This document shows, piece after piece, positions 8,468 to 17,574 of a stretch of 36,476 bases of DNA; the first letter of the stretch is position 1, and each line of letters starts with the position of its first letter. The stretch covers positions 1-36,476 of the forward strand of contig JACPPQ010000133.1 in the NCBI GenBank assembly GCA_016190925.1. Direction: 5' to 3'. The notes beneath the pieces were generated by a model. The model saw only the letters and a program-made list of their open reading frames with translations, did no database searches and was not told the origin of the DNA. The DNA is from Chloroflexota bacterium. GTDB lineage: Bacteria > Chloroflexota > Dehalococcoidia > Dehalococcoidales > JACPPQ01. The translations under genes and the position numbers were made by a program.

Positions 8468-8665
8468 TTGAAAATTGAGGAGATAAGGAATCTCGATATC
8501 GCGGAACTATCGAAGCAGCTTGAGGCCGCCCATCGTGAGCAATTCGACCTCCGTTTCAAGTTGTCCACCAGGCAACTGGTCAACCACCGCGAGCTCCCGC
8601 GGGTCAAGAAGGAAATTGCCAGGCTGAAGACCATAATACGCGAGAAAGAACTTGGTGTAAGGTAG
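8468..8665 (+). CDS. rpmC: 50S ribosomal protein L29
   Basis: L29 is a small two-helix protein at the tunnel exit beside L23. The 65-residue product starts at TTG 8468 with AGGGAG at 8452-8457. It has the pattern [27 protein letters not shown] followed by [17 protein letters not shown], as in the family. It sits six bases after rplP in standard order. Confidence 0.96.
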   Translation: MKIEEIRNLDIAELSKQLEAAHREQFDLRFKLSTRQLVNHRELPRVKKEIARLKTIIREKELGVR

Positions 8666-8675
8666 GCGTCACTTA

Positions 8676-8957
8676 ATGGAGAAGAATCGCAAAATCATGA
8701 TTGGCAAGGTGGTCAGCAACAACATGCAAAAAACCGTGGTGGTCACTGTGGTGAAACCACACCGCCATCCCCTGTATAAAAAGACCCTCAAGAAAACAAC
8801 CAGGTATAAAGTCCATGATGAAAAAAACCAGTGCAGCATCGGGGACATGGTAAAGATTATCGAGTCCCGGCCCCTCTCAAAAGAAAAACGCTGGCGGGTA
8901 GCCGAGATAGTGAAGAAGGGCCAGGTGGTAGAGGTTAAACCGGAGGAAGTAGCCTAA
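8676..8957 (+). CDS. rpsQ: 30S ribosomal protein S17
   Basis: S17 is a primary 16S rRNA binder with an OB fold in the 5' domain. The 93-residue product has [18 protein letters not shown] near the N-terminus and [21 protein letters not shown] near the C-terminus, both diagnostic. AAGGTAGG precedes the ATG. It ends the S10-type segment and leads into the spc-type genes. Confidence 0.97.
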   Translation: MEKNRKIMIGKVVSNNMQKTVVVTVVKPHRHPLYKKTLKKTTRYKVHDEKNQCSIGDMVKIIESRPLSKEKRWRVAEIVKKGQVVEVKPEEVA

Positions 8958-8980
8958 ATCAAACTTTGGGGTAGAATATC

Positions 8981-9346
8981 ATGATTCAGTCTTTTACCAG
9001 ACTTAAGGCAGCGGATAACACGGGAGCCCGTCAGATAATGTGCATCGGCGTCCTGACGGGCAGGAGAAGGTACGCCTATTGCGGCGATGTTATTACGGCT
9101 ACGGTCAAAAAAGCCATTCCCGGAGGGATGGTGAAGAAGGGGGAAGTGGTCAGAGCGGTAGTGGTCCGCACCACTTTCCAGCAGCGGCGGCCTGACGGTT
9201 CCTATATCAAATTCGATGATAATGCGGCAGTGATTCTGTCCGAAAAGAACAACCCTAAGGGCACCCGAATATTTGGACCGGTGGCAAGGGAGCTGAGAGA
9301 GAAGGAATTTACCAAAATAGTATCCCTTGCACCCGAAGTATTGTGA
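8981..9346 (+). CDS. rplN: 50S ribosomal protein L14
   Basis: L14 lies at the subunit interface and forms bridges with 16S rRNA; RsfS binds it during silencing. The 121-residue product begins [22 protein letters not shown]. It contains [29 protein letters not shown], as expected, and has normal length. First gene of the spc segment. Confidence 0.98.
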   Translation: MIQSFTRLKAADNTGARQIMCIGVLTGRRRYAYCGDVITATVKKAIPGGMVKKGEVVRAVVVRTTFQQRRPDGSYIKFDDNAAVILSEKNNPKGTRIFGPVARELREKEFTKIVSLAPEVL

Positions 9347-9352
9347 GTGGTT

Positions 9353-9664
9353 ATGAAAATCAGAAAGAATGATAACGTACTGGTTATAGCTGGCAAGGAT
9401 AGGGGTAAGAAGGGCAAGGTGCGATTCTCATACCCCGATAAGCAGCGTGTTATTGTCGAGGGCGTCAACTTCATCAAGAGGCACATAAGGGCGGTGGGGC
9501 AAGTGAGGCAGGCCGGCATCGTCGAGAGAGAGGCTCCGCTCAGTGTGTCCAATGTGATGCTCCTGTGCAGCAAGTGCAACCACCCTGCTCGCATCGGCTT
9601 CCGCATCCTGCAGGATGGGAGGAGGGTGCGCGTCTGCCGCGCCTGCGGAGAGGTGATTGATTAG
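9353..9664 (+). CDS. rplX: 50S ribosomal protein L24, zinc-ribbon form
   Basis: L24 initiates large-subunit assembly. I use ATG 9353, which gives MKIRKNDNVLVIAGKDRGKKG, the usual start with its KOW motif. A GTG at 9347, directly after the rplN stop, would add two residues. The 103-residue protein ends with paired CxxC motifs, C72/C75 and C95/C98, a zinc-ribbon tail found in many bacterial L24 proteins. The reading frame ends exactly at the base before rplE. Confidence 0.95.
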   Translation: MKIRKNDNVLVIAGKDRGKKGKVRFSYPDKQRVIVEGVNFIKRHIRAVGQVRQAGIVEREAPLSVSNVMLLCSKCNHPARIGFRILQDGRRVRVCRACGEVID

Positions 9665-10216
9665 ATGTCTAGCTTAAAGGAAAAGTACCAGAAAGAGGTT
9701 GTCCCGGCTCTCACGGAGCGCTATGGATATGGCAATGTAATGCAGGTCCCCACCCTGGAAAAGGTGGTGCTCAACATCGGAATGGGAGAGGCTATTGCGA
9801 ACGCCAAATCGCTGGAAGCAGCAGAGGGTGATTTAACCACCATAACCGGACAGCACCCCATAATTACCCGCTCCAAGAGGTCCATAGCGGCCTTCAAATT
9901 GAGGGCGGGAATGCCCATCGGGATAAAGGTGACGCTGCGGGGAAAGCGCATGTATGCCTTTGTCGATAAGCTGATTAACGCCGTCCTGCCCCGCGTGCGC
10001 GAGTTTCAAGGTGTTTCCCGTGACGCCTTCGATGGCAGAGGGAACTATACCCTGGGCGTTAAGGAGCAGATAATTTTCCCTGAAATAGAGTATGACAAGG
10101 TGGATAAGGTACGGGGACTGGAAATTATCATAGTTACATCGGCAAAAACGGATGAGGAAGGCAGAAGCCTGCTTGAGATGTTAGGCATGCCTTTCGCAGC
10201 CGCTGAGGGTAAGTAA
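9665..10216 (+). CDS. rplE: 50S ribosomal protein L5
   Basis: L5 binds 5S rRNA in the central protuberance and touches P-site tRNA. The 183-residue protein has [10 protein letters not shown], the block [18 protein letters not shown] and [17 protein letters not shown], in family order. The ATG lies immediately after the rplX stop, with GGAGAGG upstream. Normal length. Confidence 0.98.
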   Translation: MSSLKEKYQKEVVPALTERYGYGNVMQVPTLEKVVLNIGMGEAIANAKSLEAAEGDLTTITGQHPIITRSKRSIAAFKLRAGMPIGIKVTLRGKRMYAFVDKLINAVLPRVREFQGVSRDAFDGRGNYTLGVKEQIIFPEIEYDKVDKVRGLEIIIVTSAKTDEEGRSLLEMLGMPFAAAEGK

Positions 10217-10218
10217 AA

Positions 10219-10404
10219 ATGGCAAAAATTTCAATGATTGTGAAGTCGCAGCGCCCACCGAAATTCAGGGTGCAACAGCATAATCGGTGTCGTCAGTGCG
10301 GCCGGCCTCGGGGTTATATCCGCAGGTTCGGCCTGTGCCGAATTTGCTTTCGCCGGCTGGCGCTTGCAGGACAACTTCCTGGTGTAAGAAAGTCTAGCTG
10401 GTAG
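10219..10404 (+). CDS. rpsN: 30S ribosomal protein S14, zinc-binding short form
   Basis: S14 assembles into the head of the small subunit. The 61-residue protein is the short C+ (type Z) form, with zinc ligands C24, C27, C40 and C43 (CRQC and CRIC) and the end GVRKSSW. It starts two bases after the rplE stop. No long zinc-free S14 is seen in the window. Confidence 0.97.
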   Translation: MAKISMIVKSQRPPKFRVQQHNRCRQCGRPRGYIRRFGLCRICFRRLALAGQLPGVRKSSW

Positions 10405-10439
10405 ACTGCCAGCGTGCAGAATGAGACGAGGGGGTAAAG

Positions 10440-10838
10440 GTGACTGTCTCAGATCCAATTGCGGATATGCTAACACGGATACGCAATGCCATTATGGTGA
10501 GGCATGATTCTGTATTGATTCCGGCTTCGAAATCGAAGATGTCCATCGCCAAAATCCTCAAGACAGAGGGATTCATTTCAGATTATGAGGTGCTCAACGA
10601 GAAGCCGGGGCGAGTGCTAAAGATTCGTTTGAAATACGATGAGCAAAATCAGCCAATCATCTCGGGGCTGGAGCGTATCAGCAAACCGGGGCTAAGGATA
10701 TATTCCCGGCATAACGAGGTGCCGCGTGTTTACGGCGGCCTGGGAATAGCCATACTCTCCACCTCCAAAGGAGTGATGACCGGCCATCAGGCCTGGCGTC
10801 AGAGCATCGGCGGCGAAATCCTGTGCTACGTATGGTGA
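10440..10838 (+). CDS. rpsH: 30S ribosomal protein S8
   Basis: S8 is a primary 16S rRNA binder and, in E. coli, the repressor of the spc operon. The product is 132 residues, starting at GTG 10440 ([18 protein letters not shown]) after a G-rich ribosome binding site. The C-terminal [20 protein letters not shown] is diagnostic. The following 82-base gap to rplF, the largest within the spc segment, carries a hairpin (10853-10901). Confidence 0.97.
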   Translation: MTVSDPIADMLTRIRNAIMVRHDSVLIPASKSKMSIAKILKTEGFISDYEVLNEKPGRVLKIRLKYDEQNQPIISGLERISKPGLRIYSRHNEVPRVYGGLGIAILSTSKGVMTGHQAWRQSIGGEILCYVW

Positions 10839-10852
10839 ATCCCGTAAAAAGA

Positions 10853-10901
10853 AGCTACCAGCCGTCAGCCTCCAGACATGGGGGTGGAGGGACTGATAGC
10901 T
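10853..10901 (+). promoter_or_regulatory. Hairpin between rpsH and rplF
   Basis: Three helices stack: AGCTA (10853-10857) with TAGCT (10897-10901), TCAG (10865-10868) with CTGA (10893-10896), and CCTCCA (10869-10874) with TGGAGG (10885-10890). They are separated by a 7-base internal bulge on one side and a 2-base bulge on the other. This irregular stem resembles a protein-binding RNA more than a terminator, and no T-run follows. A link to S8 feedback is only a guess. Confidence 0.45.
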
Positions 10902-10920
10902 AATACTCAGGAGATTATGG

Positions 10921-11466
10921 ATGTCTAGAATAGGGCGGATGCCAATAACAGTACCAACAGGCGTGAAGGTGGACATCGGTCAGGGGGGGGTGACAGTTAA
11001 AGGCCCCAAGGGAGAGCTACATCGTAGTTTCGACCCCAGCATGTCCATTGCCTTAAAAGAGAATACTTTGATAGTGTCACGTCCCAGCGATGCGAGGGAG
11101 CACCGCTGCCTGCACGGGTTGACGCGCAGCCTGCTGGCAAACATGGTGCAGGGCGTGTCCCAGGGTTTCGAGAAGAACCTGGAAATCGTGGGAGTAGGCT
11201 ACCGGGCGGAAAAAGCCGGGGAAAAGCTGGTGCTCCGTGTCGGCCTTTCCCATACGCTGGAAGTTGCGCCGCCAAAAGGCGTGTCTTTTGCTGTGGAAGG
11301 CGTTAACAAGATTAAAGTTATCGGGATTGACAAGGAGGCGGTGGGAGAAACAGCAGCAAACCTGCGTGAGATGCGACCCCCTGATACGTACAAAGGTAAA
11401 GGTATCAGGTATCTCGGTGAGAAAGTCCGAATCAAACCAGGGAAGGCTATAGGTAAGAAGAAATAA
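10921..11466 (+). CDS. rplF: 50S ribosomal protein L6
   Basis: L6 lies near the GTPase-associated centre. The 181-residue protein begins [15 protein letters not shown] and ends with [23 protein letters not shown], the C-terminal family signature. AGGAG (10909-10913) precedes the ATG. The last base of its stop codon is the first base of the rplR ATG (TAATG), indicating stop-start coupling. Confidence 0.98.
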   Translation: MSRIGRMPITVPTGVKVDIGQGGVTVKGPKGELHRSFDPSMSIALKENTLIVSRPSDAREHRCLHGLTRSLLANMVQGVSQGFEKNLEIVGVGYRAEKAGEKLVLRVGLSHTLEVAPPKGVSFAVEGVNKIKVIGIDKEAVGETAANLREMRPPDTYKGKGIRYLGEKVRIKPGKAIGKKK

Positions 11467-11831
11467 TGGCAAAAGTTGAAACAAGAGAAGCACGCATCAG
11501 GAGACATGCCAGGGTCCGGCTCAATCTAAAGGGCACGACGGAAAGACCGCGTTTGTCCGTATTCCGCAGTCTGAATCATGTTTACGCCCAGGTTATTGAT
11601 GACATCCAGGGGCAAACTCTTGCGTCAGCATCGACTCTCGACCCGGAAATAAAGGGCGAGACGGCGGGTAAAACAAAGACTGACGAGGCCAAGCTCGTTG
11701 GGTCTCTGGTTGCCAAGCGGGCGCTGAGCAAGGGCATAAGCCAGGTAGTATTCGACCGCGGCGGGTTCCAGTATCACGGCAGGGTCCAAGCCGTGGCGGA
11801 TGCAGCCCGCGAGGCAGGATTGAAGTTCTAA
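11466..11831 (+). CDS. rplR: 50S ribosomal protein L18
   Basis: L18 binds 5S rRNA and carries it into the large subunit. The 121-residue product has [23 protein letters not shown] and ends [27 protein letters not shown], both typical. Its ATG overlaps the rplF stop by one base. Normal length and position. Confidence 0.98.
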   Translation: MAKVETREARIRRHARVRLNLKGTTERPRLSVFRSLNHVYAQVIDDIQGQTLASASTLDPEIKGETAGKTKTDEAKLVGSLVAKRALSKGISQVVFDRGGFQYHGRVQAVADAAREAGLKF

Positions 11832-11849
11832 GGAGGTTGGCTTAGGCAA

Positions 11850-12383
11850 GTGAAGGCGCCGATTAGTAAGATAGACCCAACAGAACTAACACTGAACGAT
11901 AAGCTGGTATACATTAACCGTGTCGCTAAGGTGGTTAAGGGCGGCAAGCGCCTCAGCTTCAGCGCCCTGGTAGTGACCGGTGATGGTGCCGGACATGTGG
12001 GCGTTGGCCTGGGCAAGTCCAACGAGGTGCCCGGAGCTATCAGTAAGGCCGGAGCGGATGCGAAAAAGAACCTTGTCAAGGTGCCCATGGTTAATGCTAC
12101 CATTCCCCATGAGATTACCGTTAAATACCGGGCTGCCGAAGTGTTTCTGAAGCCGGCGGCGCCTGGCACGGGAGTCATTGCCGGCAGTAGCGCCCGAGCT
12201 GTTCTTGAAGCGGCTGGCATAAGGGACATCCTGAGCAAGTCCAAGGGCAGCGAAAACCGGACTAACGTGGCTAGAGCCACGATTCTTGCCCTGAGCCAGC
12301 TAAGAATGCCCAAAGAAGTAATCGCCAAGCGCAAAGGTATTGTTAAAACTGAAAAGACCGAGGAGTCAGCGACCGGTGGCTAA
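11850..12383 (+). CDS. rpsE: 30S ribosomal protein S5
   Basis: S5 helps line the mRNA entry channel and affects decoding fidelity. The 177-residue protein starts at GTG 11850, with AGGAGG at 11831-11836. It contains [35 protein letters not shown] and the C-terminal [13 protein letters not shown] block. The extra residues at the end ([12 protein letters not shown]) are poorly conserved, and rpmD starts inside the last codons. Confidence 0.97.
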   Translation: MKAPISKIDPTELTLNDKLVYINRVAKVVKGGKRLSFSALVVTGDGAGHVGVGLGKSNEVPGAISKAGADAKKNLVKVPMVNATIPHEITVKYRAAEVFLKPAAPGTGVIAGSSARAVLEAAGIRDILSKSKGSENRTNVARATILALSQLRMPKEVIAKRKGIVKTEKTEESATGG

Positions 12384-12558
12384 GTTACGTGTTATCCTTG
12401 TTAAGAGCGGTATTGGGTATGCTGAAGACCAGAAGAGGACACTGAAGGCTCTGGGACTACGGCGAATGAACCAGAGTGTAGTCCATGAGGATTCACCTTC
12501 ACTGCGAGGCATGGTCAGCAAAGTGAGACATCTGGTAAAAGTGGAGGAAAGCTCGTGA
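12376..12558 (+). CDS. rpmD: 50S ribosomal protein L30
   Basis: L30 is a small large-subunit protein near 5S rRNA. I place the start at GTG 12376, giving [15 protein letters not shown] and 60 residues, the normal size. GAGGAG at 12359-12364 serves it. An upstream in-frame ATG at 12340 would add 12 unrelated residues inside rpsE. It overlaps rpsE by 8 bases and rplO by 4. Confidence 0.95.
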   Translation: MAKLRVILVKSGIGYAEDQKRTLKALGLRRMNQSVVHEDSPSLRGMVSKVRHLVKVEESS

Positions 12559-13022
12559 GAGAGGACACAATTTCCCCGCCTCCCGGCTCTAACAAGAACC
12601 GGAAGCGGGTCGGACGAGGAAACGGCAGCGGACATGGCAACTATTCAGGGTACGGTTGTAAAGGCGAGAAGCAACGCGCCGGACGAGGCCATATGCGCCC
12701 GGGTTTTGAGGGCGGGCAGTTGCCATTAATAAAGCGCCTTCCGCACACGCATGGCTTCACTAATAAATTCAGACAGGAGTATAACGTTATTAATCTGGGC
12801 CAGCTGAACGTCTTCGAATCCGGCGCCGAGGTAACACTGGAAGCCCTGGCGAAAGCCGGGCTTGTAAAGTCGCTGCGCCTGCCGGTCAAAATACTGGCTG
12901 ATGGTGAACTGAAGCATCCTCTTACCATACTAGCAAACAAATTCTCTTCTGCTGCTAAAGCCAAGATTGAGGCAGCCGGTGGCAAAGTGGAGGAGGTTGA
13001 GTATGCGGCAAAGGCAGTCTAG
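12555..13022 (+). CDS. rplO: 50S ribosomal protein L15
   Basis: L15 is a late-assembly protein of the large subunit. The 155-residue product starts at GTG 12555, overlapping the rpmD stop in a GTGA junction. It shows the glycine-rich N-terminal region [34 protein letters not shown] and the C-terminal globular domain. Its last 20 bases overlap secY. Confidence 0.97.
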   Translation: MREDTISPPPGSNKNRKRVGRGNGSGHGNYSGYGCKGEKQRAGRGHMRPGFEGGQLPLIKRLPHTHGFTNKFRQEYNVINLGQLNVFESGAEVTLEALAKAGLVKSLRLPVKILADGELKHPLTILANKFSSAAKAKIEAAGGKVEEVEYAAKAV

Positions 13023-14319
13023 GCCGCGACTACTTCAGGCGATGTTCGATGCCTTCAGTCTGCCTGACCTGAGGCAACGTATCCTTATCACCATCGCTAT
13101 CCTGGCGATTTTCCGTTTCATAGCGCATGTGCCGCTTCCCGGAGTGGACCTCGATGCTTTGCAGCAACTTTTCGAGCGGAACGCCATGCTGGGCATGCTC
13201 GATATGTTCAGCGGCGGCGCCATGAGGCGACTCAGCGTTGCGGCTATGGGGGTTTATCCCTATATCACCGCCTCTATCATCATGCAACTAATGGTGCCGG
13301 TCATACCCAGGTTGCAGGCGCTTGCCCTTGAGGGAGAGGCCGGACGGGACAAGATGAACCGTATTACTCACTGGGCAACGGTGCCCCTCGGCGGCTTGCA
13401 GGCCTACGGCCAACTGGTATTTTTCCAGAATCAGGGCATTTTCACCGCCCCTACCCCTCTGCTAATGGCAACCATGGTGCTGTCAATGATAGCGGGTACC
13501 ATGTTCACCATCTGGCTGGGTGAGCGTATTTCCGAGTATGGCATCGGGAACGGCATATCGATAATAATCTTCGGCGGCATTGTGGCGGGTTTACCTGAGC
13601 TGATAGGGGAAGGGTTTCTTGCCAGGGCAAATCCCCTCGGTCTTTTCTTTTATATTTTCATTGCGGTGGCTACGGTGGTGTTGATTGTGGTCTTCACCGA
13701 AGCCCACCGGAGAATCCCGGTGCAATATTCCCGCAGCGTTATCCGCGGCAACCGCATGTACAAGCAACAGGGGGCCACCCACATTCCGTTGCGGGTGAAT
13801 ACCGCAGGCATGATACCCCTTATCTTTTCCATGTCGCTGGTGCTCTTTCCCAGCATAGTCGCCAGCTACTTTGCAGCGCCTCAGGGCGCCGACCCGAATT
13901 TTGCCAACCAGATTATGACACTGTTTGACCCCAATGCGCGGATACCCCTGGGCCTGTTCTACTGGGGATTGTTTTTCCTCCTGACGGTTGCCTTTGCCTT
14001 CTTTTACACCATGGTAGTATTCCAGCAGCAGGACCTTCCTGGCGCTCTGCAAAAACAGGGAGGGTTCATCCCTGGAATCCGGCCGGGTAAAGCTACCAAA
14101 GACTTCCTCGATGGCGTTATCAGGCGCATCACCTGGGCGGGGGCTATTTTCCTGGGACTGGTGGGTATTATGCCTTTCATAGCCAGAGAAGCTACCGGCA
14201 TCCAGGTCATCCAGCTATCCAGCCTGGGTTTGATTATCGTGGTTGGCGTGGTGCTGGACACCATGAAGCAACTCGAGGCACAGCTGGTGATGCGCCGGTA
14301 CGAGGGCTTTATAAAGTAG
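13003..14319 (+). CDS. secY: Preprotein translocase subunit SecY
   Basis: SecY is the channel of the Sec translocon in the cytoplasmic membrane. The 438-residue product has about ten hydrophobic segments. It carries the family stretches VPLPGVD, the plug region SGGAMRRLSVAAMGVYPYITASIIMQL in the first third, and RGNRMYKQQGATHIPLRVNTAGMIP in the cytosolic loop. GGAGGAGG just upstream supports ATG 13003. An in-frame start at 12967 would add 12 residues with no hydrophobic or family character. It sits between rplO and adk, as in most bacteria. Confidence 0.97.
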   Translation: MRQRQSRPRLLQAMFDAFSLPDLRQRILITIAILAIFRFIAHVPLPGVDLDALQQLFERNAMLGMLDMFSGGAMRRLSVAAMGVYPYITASIIMQLMVPVIPRLQALALEGEAGRDKMNRITHWATVPLGGLQAYGQLVFFQNQGIFTAPTPLLMATMVLSMIAGTMFTIWLGERISEYGIGNGISIIIFGGIVAGLPELIGEGFLARANPLGLFFYIFIAVATVVLIVVFTEAHRRIPVQYSRSVIRGNRMYKQQGATHIPLRVNTAGMIPLIFSMSLVLFPSIVASYFAAPQGADPNFANQIMTLFDPNARIPLGLFYWGLFFLLTVAFAFFYTMVVFQQQDLPGALQKQGGFIPGIRPGKATKDFLDGVIRRITWAGAIFLGLVGIMPFIAREATGIQVIQLSSLGLIIVVGVVLDTMKQLEAQLVMRRYEGFIK

Positions 14320-14326
14320 GAGAGAG

Positions 14327-14983
14327 GTGTATATTATCTTCCTGGGTGCTCCCGGAGCAGGAAAAGGCACGCAAGCCGCAAACGTGGCAAAAAAGAGGGG
14401 ACTGACCCATATTGCTACCGGCGACCTTTTCCGGCAGGCACAGGAGCAGAAGACCGAGCTGGGGCTTAAAGCCAGGTCATACATGGAAAAGGGACAGCTT
14501 GTCCCTGATGAAATTACAATAAAGATGGTTGTGGAAAGGCTATCGGCGACGGATTGCCGCTCCGGAGCGATTTTCGACGGCTTTCCGCGGAACCTGGAAC
14601 AGGCAAAGGCGCTGGACAAGGCGCTGGCTGCCCAGGGCAAGGCGGTCGACAAGGTAATATATATCAAAGTTTCTGAAGAGGAGCTGGTGAAGAGGCTCAG
14701 CGGGCGCTGGATTTGCCGCAATTGCCAGACTCCCTATCACGAGGTGAGTTCACCTCCCAGGGTCAAGGGAAAGTGTGACAAGTGCGGCGGCGAGCTGTAC
14801 CAGCGCTCTGATGATACAATCGATACAGTCAAGCAGCGCTTGAAGGTGTATTTCAGCCAGACAGTCCCTCTCATCGACTACTATAGCCGGGCGGGGAAAT
14901 TGATAGAAGTAGATGGTGAGGGAGCCGTGGATAAGATTAGTGGGAGGATAGTTTCAGCTATCGGTGGCGAGAAGGGCCGGTAA
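14327..14983 (+). CDS. adk: Adenylate kinase, zinc-LID form
   Basis: Adk interconverts ATP + AMP and 2 ADP in the cytosol. The 218-residue protein starts at GTG 14327 after AGGAGAGAG. It has the P-loop GAPGAGKGT (7-15), the AMP-binding DGFPRN (84-89) and a LID domain with four cysteines, C130/C133 and C150/C153, so it is the zinc-binding long form. It lies seven bases after secY, the usual place. Confidence 0.97.
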   Translation: MYIIFLGAPGAGKGTQAANVAKKRGLTHIATGDLFRQAQEQKTELGLKARSYMEKGQLVPDEITIKMVVERLSATDCRSGAIFDGFPRNLEQAKALDKALAAQGKAVDKVIYIKVSEEELVKRLSGRWICRNCQTPYHEVSSPPRVKGKCDKCGGELYQRSDDTIDTVKQRLKVYFSQTVPLIDYYSRAGKLIEVDGEGAVDKISGRIVSAIGGEKGR

Positions 14984-14990
14984 CCAGCAG

Positions 14991-15755
14991 ATGGGCATAG
15001 TGATTAAATCTGAACGGGAGCTCGAAGCTATGCGGCAGGCTGGAAGGGTAGTGGCGACCGTTCTTGAGATACTGGAAAAACACGTAAAACCGGGCGTGAA
15101 GACAAAAGAGCTGGATGAAATTGCAGCCCGGGAGCTTGAAAAGCTAGGGGGAAAGTCTTCGTTCAAGGGATACCGTGGATATCCCGCTAGTTTGTGTGTA
15201 TCAGTTAATGACCAGATAGTACATGGGATTCCGGGGGAGCGGGTTTTGAAGGAGGGTGATATAGTATCACTCGATTTTGGAGCAATTGTGAACGGGTTTC
15301 AGGGTGATTCCGCGGTAACAGTAGGCGTGGGCAAAATCAGCCCGGAGGCAAAGCGCCTGATAGAGACTGCGGAGGGTGCCCTGTACGCCGGTATTGCCGC
15401 CGCCCGCGCCAAAAATAGGCTGGGGGATATCTCTGCCGCCATCCAGCAATATGCCGAGTCAAGGAGATTTTCAGTTGTGCGTGAGTATACCGGGCATGGC
15501 ATCGGCAGGGAGATGCATGAAGACCCCCTGATTCCAAACGTTGGCGAACCCGGCACCGGGCCGGCGCTGCGGAAGGGCATGACGCTGGCTCTTGAACCAA
15601 TGGTGAACGCCGGTGGCTGGCGCACCAGGGTTGGCAATGATAAGTGGACAGTGTATACTCTCGATGGGAGCAACTCGGCGCACTTCGAACATACTATTGC
15701 CGTCACCGGCGGTGAAGCAGAGGTGCTCACCAACAGAGCGCAGGGCCATGGCTAA
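14991..15755 (+). CDS. map: Methionine aminopeptidase, type I
   Basis: This enzyme removes the initiator methionine from nascent proteins. All five metal ligands are visible when counted from ATG 14991: D95, D106, H169, E202 and E233, within [36 protein letters not shown] and HFEHT. Length is 254 residues. The ATG gives [18 protein letters not shown], close to the family start. A GTG at 14964 inside adk would add nine residues. It has no N-terminal zinc finger. Order adk-map-infA is standard. Confidence 0.96.
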   Translation: MGIVIKSERELEAMRQAGRVVATVLEILEKHVKPGVKTKELDEIAARELEKLGGKSSFKGYRGYPASLCVSVNDQIVHGIPGERVLKEGDIVSLDFGAIVNGFQGDSAVTVGVGKISPEAKRLIETAEGALYAGIAAARAKNRLGDISAAIQQYAESRRFSVVREYTGHGIGREMHEDPLIPNVGEPGTGPALRKGMTLALEPMVNAGGWRTRVGNDKWTVYTLDGSNSAHFEHTIAVTGGEAEVLTNRAQGHG

Positions 15756-15966
15756 GAAAGAGGTTATCGAGGTTGAAGGGACGGTAACGGAATCTTTGCC
15801 CAATGCCATGTTTCGGGTGGAACTGGCAAACGGGCATCCGGTGCTGGCGCACATTTCCGGCAAGATGCGGATACACTATATCAAGATATTGCCCGGTGAC
15901 AAGGTGCTGGTACAACTTTCGCCTTATGACCTCAGTCGTGGTAGAATAACCTATAGACTCAAATAA
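15748..15966 (+). CDS. infA: Translation initiation factor IF-1
   Basis: IF-1 blocks the A site during initiation. The start is ATG 15748, overlapping map by 8 bases, giving 72 residues beginning [22 protein letters not shown]. The OB-fold motifs [19 protein letters not shown] and [13 protein letters not shown] are complete. A longer in-frame extension upstream to 15613 lies within map and is not part of the gene. Confidence 0.97.
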   Translation: MAKKEVIEVEGTVTESLPNAMFRVELANGHPVLAHISGKMRIHYIKILPGDKVLVQLSPYDLSRGRITYRLK

Positions 15967-15981
15967 GAAGGGTTTACTATA

Positions 15982-16095
15982 ATGAAAGTCAGAGCTTCGG
16001 TCAAAACAAGGTGCGAAAAGTGCAAGATAGTCAAGCGCAAGGGCGTAGTCAGGGTCATTTGTTCTAACCCGAAGCACAAGCAGAGACAGGGTTAG
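15982..16095 (+). CDS. rpmJ: 50S ribosomal protein L36, zinc form
   Basis: This 37-residue gene lies between infA and rpsM. The product reads [20 protein letters not shown] and onward, ending in KHKQRQG. The zinc ligands C11, C14, C27 and H32 are all present, so this is the C+ form of L36. GAAGGG (15967-15972) provides the binding site. Size, motif and position all match rpmJ. Confidence 0.96.
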   Translation: MKVRASVKTRCEKCKIVKRKGVVRVICSNPKHKQRQG

Positions 16096-16121
16096 GTGTT
16101 CTACAAACAGGGAGGAGTGCA

Positions 16122-16508
16122 ATGGCGCGTATAGCCGGGGTAGACATACCAAGAAATAAGCAGGTGTGGGTCTCACTGCAATATATTTATGGTATCGGTC
16201 CCACTTTGGCCAAGAAGGTGCTGGCTGAGACCAGCATCGAACCCGAAATCAAGGTGAGCGACCTTACGGATGCGCAGGTCAACACCCTGAGGGAAGCCGT
16301 AGCCAAATATGAGGTCGAAGGTGAGCTGAGAAAAGAAATCAATCTCAATATCAAGCGACTCATCGAGATTGGCAGCCGGCGCGGCCAGAGGCATCGCCGC
16401 AGCCTTCCGGTCAGAGGGCAGCGTTCCAGGACAAACGCTCGCACCAAGCGCGGACAACGTAAGACAGTGGCCGGAAGAGGCCAGAAGCGCGGCACGGCCA
16501 AGAAGTAA
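16122..16508 (+). CDS. rpsM: 30S ribosomal protein S13
   Basis: S13 sits in the head and bridges to the large subunit. The 128-residue product begins [26 protein letters not shown]. It contains [26 protein letters not shown], where the common RHRRGLPVRGQRT carries a Ser. GGGAGGAG precedes the ATG. It opens the alpha-operon segment (rpsM-rpsK-rpsD-rpoA-rplQ). Confidence 0.98.
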   Translation: MARIAGVDIPRNKQVWVSLQYIYGIGPTLAKKVLAETSIEPEIKVSDLTDAQVNTLREAVAKYEVEGELRKEINLNIKRLIEIGSRRGQRHRRSLPVRGQRSRTNARTKRGQRKTVAGRGQKRGTAKK

Positions 16509-16537
16509 AGTCCCCTAACAGGATTTGAAGGAGTAGC

Positions 16538-16918
16538 ATGGCACAGAAAAAGCGAAGGAAAGAACGGAAGTCTATCCCATCGGGGAGAGCCTATATACAG
16601 TCTACTTTTAATAACACTGTAGTGACTCTCACCGACCCTCAGGGAAATGTTATTTCCTGGGGAAGCTCAGGGACAGCCGGATTCAAGGGCTCCCGCAAGG
16701 GGACCCCCTATGCCGCCCAATTGGCCGCCCGCGATGCTGCGCGGAAGGCAATGGAGCAGGGACTGCGGCAGATAGAGGTCTACGTAAAGGGACCCGGCAG
16801 CGGACGCGAAGCCGCCATCCGTTCCCTTCAAAGCTCGGGGCTTTATATTACCGGTATCAAGGACGTGACACCCATTCCTCATAATGGCTGCCGTCCATCC
16901 AAGAGAAGAAGGGTGTAA
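16538..16918 (+). CDS. rpsK: 30S ribosomal protein S11
   Basis: S11 lines the platform near the E site and the Shine-Dalgarno helix. The 126-residue protein carries [41 protein letters not shown] and [23 protein letters not shown], which are highly conserved. GAAGGAG sits before the ATG. Normal length. Confidence 0.98.
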   Translation: MAQKKRRKERKSIPSGRAYIQSTFNNTVVTLTDPQGNVISWGSSGTAGFKGSRKGTPYAAQLAARDAARKAMEQGLRQIEVYVKGPGSGREAAIRSLQSSGLYITGIKDVTPIPHNGCRPSKRRRV

Positions 16919-16928
16919 GGATAGAGAA

Positions 16929-17555
16929 ATGGCAACATACATTGGACCATCTTGCAGATTATGTCGCCGTTCTGGCGATAAATTAATGCTTAAGGGTGGC
17001 AGGTGCTATTCTCCCAAGTGCGGAGTGGATAAGCGTCCCAAGCCACCGGGACAGGCTTCAACCCAGCGGCGAAGGATTTCCGACCGCGGTACCCAGTTGC
17101 GGGAGAAACAGAAGGCGCGGTATAGCTACGGAATAATGGAAACGCAATTCAAACGGATGTTTCGCGAGGCTGAGCGGCAACCGGGCGTTTCGGGAGATAA
17201 CTTGATGGTGCTCCTCGAAAGGCGCCTGGATAACGTGGTCTACCGTCTGGGCTTTGCGGACTCGCGTTCCCAGGCCCGCCAGTTGGTGCAACACGGTCAC
17301 ATAAAGGTAAATGAACATGCGACCAACATTCCATCTTTTTTGGTGCGTGAAGGCGATACCATAACCTGGGTTGAGACCAGTGCCAAATCCGTTTACTATA
17401 AAGACCTGGCTCAGACCATAGCTTCCAAGGTCGTCCCTAACTGGTTGAGTCTGGACCGTCAAATACTCATCGGCAAGGTCGTATCCGTCCCTACTCCGGA
17501 AGATGCCGAGTCCAAGTTTGACGCAAAGTCCATAGTTGAATACTACTCGCGATAA
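16929..17555 (+). CDS. rpsD: 30S ribosomal protein S4, zinc-finger form
   Basis: S4 is a primary assembly protein and a regulator of alpha operons in some bacteria. ATG 16929 gives a 208-residue protein starting MATYIGPSCRLCRRSG. A 15-codon in-frame extension upstream lies inside rpsK and is rejected. The N-terminal zinc site is C9, C12, C26 and C31. The S4 RNA-binding fold includes LERRLDNVVYRLGFADSRSQARQLVQHGHI. Complete and in standard order. Confidence 0.97.
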   Translation: MATYIGPSCRLCRRSGDKLMLKGGRCYSPKCGVDKRPKPPGQASTQRRRISDRGTQLREKQKARYSYGIMETQFKRMFREAERQPGVSGDNLMVLLERRLDNVVYRLGFADSRSQARQLVQHGHIKVNEHATNIPSFLVREGDTITWVETSAKSVYYKDLAQTIASKVVPNWLSLDRQILIGKVVSVPTPEDAESKFDAKSIVEYYSR

Positions 17556-17574
17556 CGCGTTAGGAGGCAGGACA

